From positions 744,001-808,000 of the forward strand of contig NZ_JBIWER010000002.1 of assembly GCF_044762655.1 (NCBI RefSeq): 64,000 nucleotides of DNA, in the 5' to 3' direction. Positions 52,847 through 59,993 of the stretch are shown piece after piece. Every line of letters begins with the position of its first letter. Position 1 is the first letter of the stretch. The translations under genes and the position numbers were made by a program. The notes under the pieces are model-generated. The model had not been told where the DNA came from and searched no databases. It saw only the letters and a list, made by a program, of their open reading frames with translations. The stretch comes from Psychrobacillus sp044762655. GTDB taxonomy: Bacteria > Bacillota > Bacilli > Bacillales_A > Planococcaceae.

Positions 52847-53745
52847 CGTCTGTCGTCCCCTTTTACTAAAAATGCTTCGATTCTGTTAGTAAGCTGCTCT
52901 AGATCATCAATTAATGGAGAGTGTCCACAATCGATTAATGGAATATACGTCGCATTGTCTCCTAAATCTGCAACAATCTCTTGCGTCATCTGTTCGGACA
53001 CAACATAGTCCCGATCTCCTCTTAAAATAAGTACTGGTATAGTAATATTCCTTGCTTTGTCTGTACCTTCTGTTAGACCATTATTAGTACCGCTAATATT
53101 AAACGTATTTAGGGCATGGTACACATCTGCTAGGTTTCGTTGTGTCAGCATATCATCTAGATAGCTGTCATAGGCAGCGTCATCGGGTTGCTTATGAGAA
53201 TAGATTGCTGCATTCCAGATCGCCTTTAGTCCATCTTTGTTCGCTGTATCATATAACCCTTGAACGATGAGCGTCTTATTTGGATCTTCTTCCACATCTT
53301 CAATGGTTTTTAGTCTGCGGTTTAGGTCTGGTGTACCGTCTTCTTGTACCCCATAGAATGGGTATCCTCTTGTCGATGCGGATGCGAGCAACACGAGCTT
53401 TTCACAGCGAGCTGGATGGTCCACTACATATTGCATACAAATTGCACCACCAGTAGACCAACCGATCAAATAGAACTTTTGTATATTTAATGCAACAATT
53501 ACTTCACTTAAATCATCCGAAAAATCTTTTATTCCTTGAATTCGTTTGTGATAAGTCGATTCACCGAAGCCTCTTAAGTCAACTGCGTATATAGTAAATC
53601 TTTGATCCAACTTATCGATTAACACATCCCAATGCTTCGATGAGGTCATATTTCCATGGACGAGCACGATTGTTTCCTCTCCACCCGGACGTACTCGGTA
53701 AGCAATCTTCTCTCCATTTGACAGTGAAATATTAGGTAAACTCAT
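52843..53745 (-). CDS. Alpha/beta hydrolase of the liv-linked operon
   Basis: This 300-residue protein has the oxyanion HGNMTSSKHW, nucleophile elbow GWSTGG (about residue 101), catalytic Asp in RGDRDYVV and His in CGHSPLID. The ATG at 53745 follows AAAGGAGG by six bases; the frame also has a GTG six bases earlier. It may be an esterase, lactonase or C-C bond hydrolase in the pathway. It is coupled to the SDR gene by an ATGA overlap. Confidence 0.87.
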   Translation of the reverse strand: MSLPNISLSNGEKIAYRVRPGGEETIVLVHGNMTSSKHWDVLIDKLDQRFTIYAVDLRGFGESTYHKRIQGIKDFSDDLSEVIVALNIQKFYLIGWSTGGAICMQYVVDHPARCEKLVLLASASTRGYPFYGVQEDGTPDLNRRLKTIEDVEEDPNKTLIVQGLYDTANKDGLKAIWNAAIYSHKQPDDAAYDSYLDDMLTQRNLADVYHALNTFNISGTNNGLTEGTDKARNITIPVLILRGDRDYVVSEQMTQEIVADLGDNATYIPLIDCGHSPLIDDLEQLTNRIEAFLVKGDDRR

Positions 53746-53758
53746 ATACACCCTCCTT

Positions 53759-54766
53759 TTATTGTCCCCATTTAATTACTACTGCTCCCCATGCATAGCC
53801 AATACCCGCGCTTACTAAAACTACAATATCGCCATTTTTTAGTTTTCCTGTTTGCTGCGCAAGCTCTAGCGAAATTATTTGATCCATTTGTCCAATGTGT
53901 CCGTAATCACTCAAGTAAATAGATTTCTCGCTCGTTAAACCTAATTCATTTAACACAAAATCGTGTGCAGACTTTTTCATGTGAAGAATGGCTAAATAGT
54001 TTATGTCTTTTTCGGAGTAGCCACTTTTCGTCAATGCATTTCTTATAACGAGTAAAAAGTTTTGCATGGATTTCTGTTCAAGTCTTGCTTTCATGCCTAC
54101 TGGATCGATCACGTCCAACCGATAAAGTCCTTTTTCTAAATGCTCAGAGGTCAAAGGTTCCTTGGTTCCCCCAACAGGAACAAGTACATCCTCGGAAAAG
54201 GAACCGTCTGTTATTAAATCCGATTCTAAAATAGTATTCTCTGAATAGTTTTTCTTTAAAATCATTGCGGCTCCACCTGCACCTAGATTAAACATAAACC
54301 TTGTTCGGTCGTTCGTATAATCAATCAAATCACTGTTTCGATAACCACCTGCTAATAGTACTGTGTTTATCGTCGGATCTGATTGCATCAAGCTTTTTGC
54401 CACTTTAATGGCCATAATGGTCGTTCCGCAGCGTAAAGCAACATCGAACGCCCATGCATGATAAGCACCAAGCTCTTCTTGAATTTTTATAGCAGCTGTC
54501 CATAACGGATACTCTTTATGCTCTTCGCCAATATAAATGATTAGGTCAATGACTTTAGGATCTATATTTTCTTTTTGCAAAGCTTTTTCCGCAGCTCTAA
54601 TGGCCATCGCTACCGTATGATCCTCTGGTCCAGGTATAGGCTTCTTTGTTATTCCCATTTTGTTTTTAACTACGAATATCGGTAAACCAGATTGTTCGGC
54701 AATTTCTTCAGCGGTCATCACACTTTCTGGAATATAAACACCTGTACTGGCAATTCCAATGGTCAT
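53759..54766 (-). CDS. Divergent ketoacyl synthase III (FabH)-like enzyme
   Basis: This 335-residue thiolase-fold protein has the nucleophilic Cys at C113 (DVALRCGTTIM) and His at H252 (LAILHMKKSAHD), where FabH has HQAN. Where FabH has the active-site Asn (YGNTS), this protein has H280 (DYGHIGQMDQ). The Cys/His/His set indicates an altered mechanism, perhaps acyl transfer or non-decarboxylative condensation. Its start overlaps livM by 4 bases. FabH proper should lie elsewhere in the genome. Involvement in catabolism is inferred from the operon. Confidence 0.82.
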   Translation of the reverse strand: MTIGIASTGVYIPESVMTAEEIAEQSGLPIFVVKNKMGITKKPIPGPEDHTVAMAIRAAEKALQKENIDPKVIDLIIYIGEEHKEYPLWTAAIKIQEELGAYHAWAFDVALRCGTTIMAIKVAKSLMQSDPTINTVLLAGGYRNSDLIDYTNDRTRFMFNLGAGGAAMILKKNYSENTILESDLITDGSFSEDVLVPVGGTKEPLTSEHLEKGLYRLDVIDPVGMKARLEQKSMQNFLLVIRNALTKSGYSEKDINYLAILHMKKSAHDFVLNELGLTSEKSIYLSDYGHIGQMDQIISLELAQQTGKLKNGDIVVLVSAGIGYAWGAVVIKWGQ

Positions 54767-55767
54767 TTTACTAACCCCTTTCTTTTAGGGGCAAGAGAAA
54801 TTTTTATCGGATTCTTTTTCTTCCAAAACAAATGCTTAACAGTCCCAACAATTCCCCGAGGGAAGAAAATAACGGCTAGTATATATACTATTCCAAAGAA
54901 AATAATCCAACGTTCGAATATTGGATGTTCCTTGGCAAGACCAGATAAGTAATGCTGAGCTAACTCAATCACCCCTGCACCAATAATCGGTCCAATTAAC
55001 GTTCCAACCCCTCCAATGATCGTCATAAGTAGAGCATCCAAAGTTATGTCCATCGTTAGCACACTTGTATTGACGAATCTTAGTGAAACAGCATAAAGAG
55101 ATCCTGCTAAGCTGGCAATTACACCCGCGACAACAGAAGCTATTACTTTATAATGCAGTGTCTGGAAGCCTAAAGATTTCGTCCGTTGTTCATTTTCCCG
55201 TACGGCTATTAATACCCTTCCTAATGGGGAATCTACAAATCTACGTAAGAAGAGGTACACTAATACTAAACAGCCTAGAACGAGCAAATAATACATCATG
55301 CGATCTTTAAAAAAATCAGGTGCTCGAAAGGTAAATCCATCGTTGCCAAATGTTAACGTTCTCCATTTCTCTGCTAATACTAAAAACAAGCCAGAGACTG
55401 CCATTGTCAGCATGGCAAAGAAATGACTTTTCAATCTCAATGTAAGCAGTCCTACTAAAAAGCTTATTATTCCGGCAATACACATTCCTACCACAATTGA
55501 TAAAACAAATATTCCAACGGTTGGTTCAAAACGATCGAGCATAATTGCAGTGGCATAAGCTCCCATCCCGAAAAACATCGCATGACCGAAAGAAACTATA
55601 CCGGTATATCCTAGTAAAATATCATAGCTCATTGCTAGAATTGAAAAGATAAATATTTGAGTTAGTAAAATAGTCCATGTGCGAGAATCCGAAACAAAAG
55701 GGAAAACTGCTAAAGCAGCGACAATAACAAATAATAGTATTTTATTAACTTGGAATGCTGACTTCAT
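54763..55767 (-). CDS. LivM-type ABC transporter permease
   Basis: This 334-residue permease of the branched-chain amino acid/hydrophobic amphipathic family has about nine membrane segments and the motifs DILLGYTGIVSFGHAMFFGM, RSLG-type FRT loop (RTKSLGF) and GGVGTLIGPIIGAGVIE. GAAAGGATG precedes the ATG. It forms the channel with LivH. Its stop overlaps the KAS III-like gene. Confidence 0.92.
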   Translation of the reverse strand: MKSAFQVNKILLFVIVAALAVFPFVSDSRTWTILLTQIFIFSILAMSYDILLGYTGIVSFGHAMFFGMGAYATAIMLDRFEPTVGIFVLSIVVGMCIAGIISFLVGLLTLRLKSHFFAMLTMAVSGLFLVLAEKWRTLTFGNDGFTFRAPDFFKDRMMYYLLVLGCLVLVYLFLRRFVDSPLGRVLIAVRENEQRTKSLGFQTLHYKVIASVVAGVIASLAGSLYAVSLRFVNTSVLTMDITLDALLMTIIGGVGTLIGPIIGAGVIELAQHYLSGLAKEHPIFERWIIFFGIVYILAVIFFPRGIVGTVKHLFWKKKNPIKISLAPKRKGLVK

Positions 55768-55773
55768 TTTGCA

Positions 55774-56634
55774 TCATCCTTTCGCTGTGAACAAACCTTG
55801 CGGACGGAATATTAATACGATTGCCATAAGCATCATATTGACCGCAAGCGATAAAGCTGGAACATAGTAAGCCATAAAGCTACCAGCAAGCCCTACTAGA
55901 ATCGCAGCTAGAAGAGAACCTGGAAAACTGCCCATTCCTCCAATAACGACAACGATGAAAGCGAGAATAGCAAATTCCATCCCCATCTCCGCATAAATAA
56001 CACCAGAATAGGGTGCCATAAGCACACCACTTAAAGCAGCTAATGCCGCACCTGCCATAAATACATATAAGAAAACTTTCTTAATATTAATTCCGAGCGC
56101 TTGCACCATTTCCTTGTTCATAACCCCTGCACGAACGACTAAGCCGATCTTCGTACGTTTTAAGATGAATTGGAAAATACCAAACACGATAAAACCGATG
56201 ATAATGATAAATAATCGGTACTTAATAATGATTACATCGCCGATTTCCCAGCTACCTGCTAATAGTGGTGGTGTTTTAGCTGCGAGCTGATTTGGTCCAA
56301 AAACGACCTTCAGCATTTCGGATAATACGATCATAAATCCAAGTGTGATCAGTATTTGTTGTACATGATTTCCATACACAGGTTTAATAATGAGCTTTTC
56401 GGTTATAAAGCCGAGCACAACTCCTGTTAATATGGCTCCAAGTATTGCAAGGGTAAAACTATTTGTTAACCCATAAAACCAAACGCCTGAAAACGCACCC
56501 CAAGCAAAAAGTCCACCATGGGCAAAATTTAATACATCCATTAAACCGAATATTAACGTCAGTCCAGCAGCTAAAAGAAATATCAACATTCCCGTTGCTA
56601 AACCATTGATCAATAAGTTTATGAGTAACTCCAT
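55774..56634 (-). CDS. LivH-type ABC transporter permease
   Basis: This 286-residue permease has about eight membrane segments, with AAGLTLIFGLMDVLNFAHGG near the N terminus and VVIGGMGSFPGSLLAAILVG near the C terminus, both typical LivH motifs. Seven bases separate it from livM. Transporters of this family import amino acids, amides, urea or aromatic acids. Confidence 0.93.
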   Translation of the reverse strand: MELLINLLINGLATGMLIFLLAAGLTLIFGLMDVLNFAHGGLFAWGAFSGVWFYGLTNSFTLAILGAILTGVVLGFITEKLIIKPVYGNHVQQILITLGFMIVLSEMLKVVFGPNQLAAKTPPLLAGSWEIGDVIIIKYRLFIIIIGFIVFGIFQFILKRTKIGLVVRAGVMNKEMVQALGINIKKVFLYVFMAGAALAALSGVLMAPYSGVIYAEMGMEFAILAFIVVVIGGMGSFPGSLLAAILVGLAGSFMAYYVPALSLAVNMMLMAIVLIFRPQGLFTAKG

Positions 56635-56646
56635 TTGATAACCTCC

Positions 56647-57354
56647 TTAGCCGATTCCTAAATACTTCCGTTTGAGTTCTTCATTGTCAATCAGTTCTCG
56701 CATAAGACCTGATTGAACTGTTTCTCCATCGTCGATTAGTGTGTATGTATCCCCAATTTTGCTAGCCATAATAAAATTTTGTTCCACGAGGATGATTGTA
56801 GTTTGTTTTTTCATTTCATTAATTGCTTCCATAACTTTTTCAATAACTACCGGTGCCAGACCTTTCGAAGGTTCGTCAATCAATAGCAATTTGCTTTCGT
56901 TCACAAATGCTCTTGCCATCGAGAGCATTTGCTTTTGACCTCCGGATAAATGACCGCCATCTTTTTTCCAATACTTTTTTAAATCCGGAAATAGGTCTAA
57001 TACATATTCCTGTCTTGCTAAAGCTGCATCATCTTCTTTTCTCATAGCTACTTTCAGGTTTTCTTCCACTGTTAATGCACCGAAAATTCCTTGATCCTCT
57101 GGTACATACCCAATTCCGCCTGTGGCAATATCGTAGGTTGGATTCTTCTCAATCGATTTATTGTCAAATGTGATTTTACCCGAAGTGGCAGGAGTAAGGC
57201 CCATGATTGTTTTTAAGGTGGTCGTTTTTCCTGCACCATTTCGTCCAAGTAATACACTGACCTCACCGGCTTTTGCCTCGAAGGAAACTCCCTGTAAAAT
57301 GTGATATTGGCCAATATGTGTATGCACATTGTCCACTTTAAGCAAGATGCTCAT
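56647..57354 (-). CDS. LivF-type ABC transporter ATP-binding protein
   Basis: This 235-residue ATPase has Walker A GRNGAGKTTTLKTIMG, signature LSGGQKQMLSMARAF and Walker B LLLIDEPSKGLAP, with the LivF feature PEDQGIFGALTVEENL. It overlaps livG by 17 bases. Confidence 0.94.
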   Translation of the reverse strand: MSILLKVDNVHTHIGQYHILQGVSFEAKAGEVSVLLGRNGAGKTTTLKTIMGLTPATSGKITFDNKSIEKNPTYDIATGGIGYVPEDQGIFGALTVEENLKVAMRKEDDAALARQEYVLDLFPDLKKYWKKDGGHLSGGQKQMLSMARAFVNESKLLLIDEPSKGLAPVVIEKVMEAINEMKKQTTIILVEQNFIMASKIGDTYTLIDDGETVQSGLMRELIDNEELKRKYLGIG

Positions 57355-58105
57355 CGTATAATCCTCCTAAATAAGCATGTTGAACGGTTTCATTGTTCAT
57401 AATATCCTTTGGTGTTCCGTCCGCAAGTAAACGACCATTGAACAACACCATGATCGAATCAGATAAGTCCATAATCATATCCATTTTGTGTTCGATCAGC
57501 AATATCGTTCTTTCACCCGTTTGTTTGATCTGTTTGATTACATCTAAAATTGCTGGCACCTCTTCTAATGACATCCCAGCAGTAGGTTCATCGAGCAGTA
57601 ATACTTCGGTGTCTAAAGCTAGCAGCATAGCAATCTCTAACTTTCGCTTTTCTCCATGCGAGAGCTGTGTGGCAAATGCATTTGCTTTGCTTGATAGTAA
57701 AACGATTTCAAGTAACTTTTCTGCTTGGATTTGTAAATCCTTGTACGAAGTAAAATGACGGAAAAATTGATATCTAATTTTTTCTTTTGATTGAACTGCT
57801 AAGCGAACATTTTCTATTACTGTAAGATTCGGAAAAACGTTCGTTATTTGAAATGACCTTCCTAGTCCTTTTCTAGTTCGTGCAACAGAGGATTTTCCAG
57901 CTAGCGATTCCTCTCTAAAAAATACATCACCATTCGTTGGTTTTAGTTCCCCACTTATGAGATTAAAAAAAGTAGTCTTGCCAGCTCCATTAGGTCCGAT
58001 AATCGATTTAAAATGCTTTTCTGGCACTGTAAAATTGACATTATCTACAGCAGTCTGCCCACCAAACTTTATCGTTAAGTTTTCTGTACGCAATATTGGT
58101 TCCAT
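57338..58105 (-). CDS. LivG-type ABC transporter ATP-binding protein
   Basis: This 255-residue ATPase has Walker A GPNGAGKTTFFNLISG, signature LSHGEKRKLEIAMLLA and Walker B VLLLDEPTAGMS, with the typical LivG segment GLGRSFQITNVFPNLTVIEN. It starts about 100 bases after the binding-protein gene, across a strong hairpin. Confidence 0.94.
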   Translation of the reverse strand: MEPILRTENLTIKFGGQTAVDNVNFTVPEKHFKSIIGPNGAGKTTFFNLISGELKPTNGDVFFREESLAGKSSVARTRKGLGRSFQITNVFPNLTVIENVRLAVQSKEKIRYQFFRHFTSYKDLQIQAEKLLEIVLLSSKANAFATQLSHGEKRKLEIAMLLALDTEVLLLDEPTAGMSLEEVPAILDVIKQIKQTGERTILLIEHKMDMIMDLSDSIMVLFNGRLLADGTPKDIMNNETVQHAYLGGLYDEHLA

Positions 58106-58127
58106 CCTTTAAGCCCCTTTCATAAAT

Positions 58128-58171
58128 CACTCTCCATAAGATAGAGAATTTGCTCTATCCTATGGAGAGTG
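58128..58171 (-). terminator. Intra-operon hairpin between binding-protein and livG genes
   Basis: CACTCTCCATAAGATAGAG and CTCTATCCTATGGAGAGTG form a stem of about 18 bp with one mismatch and loop AATTTG. No long T run follows on the minus strand, so it may stabilise the upstream mRNA or cause partial termination, as is common after genes of binding proteins. A second small hairpin (CGACCA/TGGTCG) is at 58173-58194. Confidence 0.7.
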
Positions 58172-58208
58172 AGCGACCAAAGATGATTGGTCGTCACTTT
58201 CGTATTAG

Positions 58209-59459
58209 TTACTTATTATTTAATATTGGTGGCTCCGTTTCTTCTGGTGAGAGCTCTCTTATAAGAACTGGTACTGGATAGTCCACACCGTCTTGTTTTT
58301 CTAGCTTAATCGAATACAGAGTTTGCATTGCTTGATGGTCCTCAGGACGGAACGTCATTGTTCCTTTCGGCGTTTCAAATGACATACCTTCCATGATTTT
58401 GATTAATTCATTGGCATCTGCATTTCCTTCTGATTTTTTTAATGCTTCCACGATAGAAATTGCAGCAGTCATACCTCCTGGTGTAAACAGATCAGGCACT
58501 GCTCCGTTAAAACGTTTCTTATGTTCATCTACTAACCAATCATTAATTTCATTATCTGGTAGTGTGTGATAATAAACAGAGAAACCTTCCATTCCTACAA
58601 GTGGCTCCATCACAGAAAGTGCTGGAATATCAGGTGCTCCTGTAGAAATTTTGATGCCATTTTCCTGTAACTTCAAATCTGCTATTTGGTTCCAAGGTGA
58701 GTTAGCTCCTGCCCATACAACAAATAAGTAATCAGGTTTTGCTTGAATAATTTTTTGTAAATTTGACGTGAAATCTGTAGCCGCTGGATCTGCGAACTCT
58801 TCTACAACGACTTCTGCACCTAATTTCTCTGCAGCAGCTTTAAATGCAGCTACGCCGTCCCATCCAAATGAGTAATCTGGTGCGAATGTAGCAATCTTCA
58901 CGCCTGGCTTAGCGATAGCCGCAGCACCTGCTACAGCATCCTGTGAAGAGTTACGTCCAGTTCTAAAAAGATAAGGATTAAATTCGGATCCAGTGATGCT
59001 GTCTGCTACAGCCGGTTCAACAACCATAATTTTTTCATATTCTTCCGCTAACGGAAGTACTGCTAGTGTATCCCCTGAGCTTGAAGATCCAACTAAGAAA
59101 TCAACCTCATCTTCTTCTAATAGTTTCGTAGCTTTTTGTACTGCAACTTCTGGCTTCGTTTCTGTATCTTCAAAAACAACTTCAATTTTCTTCCCTGCTA
59201 CTTCCATTGTCCCGTTCGTAGCGTATTCCAAACCTAGTTCAAATCCATTTTTTGTTTGCTTCCCGTAAGATTCTAAAGCACCGGTTAATGAAGCAAGTAC
59301 CCCAATTTTAATCGTTCCACCTTCTTCAGTTACCTCTCCAGAAGTCGGCGTCTTTTCGCCCTCTGTATCCTTAGTTGTTGTGCTTTGTTTATCACTACAA
59401 GCTGCACTAACCAACAATAAAAATAAGAGAGTTATTAATAATTTCCACTTTCTAGCCAT
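58209..59459 (-). CDS. LivJ/LivK-type substrate-binding lipoprotein
   Basis: This 416-residue protein has a lipoprotein signal (ARKWKLLITLLFLLLVSAAC; lipobox SAAC) and a type I periplasmic-binding fold: GTIKIGVLASLTGALESYGKQ, NGFELGLEYA, FEDTETKPEVAVQKATKLLEE-type region (beginning VFEDTETKPEVAVQKATKL), LVGSSSSGDTLAV. The ATG at 59459 follows GAGGGGG by six bases. It is extracytoplasmic and gives the importer its specificity; the ligand is unknown. It is the first gene of the operon. Confidence 0.92.
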   Translation of the reverse strand: MARKWKLLITLLFLLLVSAACSDKQSTTTKDTEGEKTPTSGEVTEEGGTIKIGVLASLTGALESYGKQTKNGFELGLEYATNGTMEVAGKKIEVVFEDTETKPEVAVQKATKLLEEDEVDFLVGSSSSGDTLAVLPLAEEYEKIMVVEPAVADSITGSEFNPYLFRTGRNSSQDAVAGAAAIAKPGVKIATFAPDYSFGWDGVAAFKAAAEKLGAEVVVEEFADPAATDFTSNLQKIIQAKPDYLFVVWAGANSPWNQIADLKLQENGIKISTGAPDIPALSVMEPLVGMEGFSVYYHTLPDNEINDWLVDEHKKRFNGAVPDLFTPGGMTAAISIVEALKKSEGNADANELIKIMEGMSFETPKGTMTFRPEDHQAMQTLYSIKLEKQDGVDYPVPVLIRELSPEETEPPILNNK

Positions 59460-59480
59460 GTACATCCCCCTCAACAATTT

Positions 59481-59494
59481 TGTAAGCGTTACCA
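59481..59494 (+). promoter_or_regulatory. cre-like site (CcpA) upstream of the liv operon
   Basis: TGTAAGCGTTACCA matches TGWAANCGNTNWCA at 13 of 14 positions. It lies 22 bases upstream of the binding-protein start codon, a position that fits catabolite repression of a carbon-source pathway. Confidence 0.65.
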
Positions 59495-59509
59495 TACTTC
59501 TGTTTCATC

Positions 59510-59541
59510 TTACAAAAGGAGAGTTACAAAAGAGTTACAAA
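59510..59541 (-). promoter_or_regulatory. Three TTACAAA direct repeats upstream of the liv operon
   Basis: TTACAAA occurs at 59510-59516, 59524-59530 and 59535-59541, offsets of 14 and 11 bases, all in the same orientation (TTTGTAA on the transcribed strand). Direct heptamers about one helical turn apart are the known target type of SARP/BTAD winged-helix activators. The regulator gene at 59991-63200 is adjacent. Confidence 0.5.
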
Positions 59542-59571
59542 TAAATTCAGGCTCCCTTGAGCCTGAATTTA
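59542..59571. terminator. Hairpin between repeat array and liv promoter
   Basis: TAAATTCAGGCTC / GAGCCTGAATTTA is a perfect 13-bp inverted repeat with a 4-base loop. It separates the liv promoter from the upstream repeat array and regulator gene. Confidence 0.75.
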
Positions 59572-59573
59572 TT

Positions 59574-59820
59574 TGCGAAGAGCTTCGCGCAGGAGCAAAA
59601 ATCTTTGCTCTGAGCTTTTGCGAAAGAGTCAAAGATTTTCTGCATCGAGCTGTGCGCAGATGCAAAAGGTTTTACTGCGACGAGCTTGCGCAGGAGCAAA
59701 AGGTTTTGAACTTTCTGCGACGAGCTTCGCGCAGGAGCAAAAGATCTTGACCTTACTGCGACGAGCTTGCGCAGGAGCAAAAGGTTTTGAACTTTCTGTG
59801 ACGAGCTTTCGCAATTGCAG
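59574..59820. repeat. Array of about seven imperfect tandem repeats (34-41 bp)
   Basis: The core CGAGCTTGCGCAGGAGCAAA recurs with variants at about 59578, 59609 (degenerate), 59645, 59678, 59718, 59760 and 59800, joined by AGGTTTTGAACTTTCTGCGA-type linkers. The linkers are similar to each other, so this is a tandem repeat and not a CRISPR array. Both strands have open frames through it without a ribosome site. Confidence 0.75.
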
Positions 59821-59839
59821 CAGCTAAACCAGCTGCACT

Positions 59840-59945
59840 TACTGTTAGTTGGAATTTAAAGGACTCCAGTTGGAAAAATCGAGTTGCAAGTGGGAATTTT
59901 GGAGCGTTTAGTTGGAATAATGAACGGTTTAGTTGAAATAACATA
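59840..59945. repeat. Short TTAGTTGGAATA-type repeats
   Basis: Variants of AGTTGGAATTT, AGTTGGAAAAATCG, GTTTAGTTGGAATAATG and GTTTAGTTGAAATAAC occur within about 100 bp. They fill the rest of the gap between the tandem array and the regulator gene. No gene is seen. Confidence 0.5.
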
Positions 59946-59965
59946 TTTTTCTCATCTACACTAAA

Positions 59966-59993
59966 AAAAGCAGAAAATTGCTTTCTGCTTTTA
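59966..59993 (-). terminator. Terminator of the BTAD regulator gene
   Basis: AAAAGCAGAAA / TTTCTGCTTTT with loop ATTGC-type and a T run on the minus strand. It overlaps the stop codon at 59991-59993. Confidence 0.8.

Noticed and set aside
59574..59820. CRISPR array
   Set aside because: Units recur, but the segments between cores are only about 13-20 bases and similar to each other, not unique spacers, and no cas gene is present.
59547..59944. Several overlapping small ORFs on both strands in the repeat region
   Set aside because: They are by-products of the repeat units, lack ribosome sites and have no conserved protein pattern.
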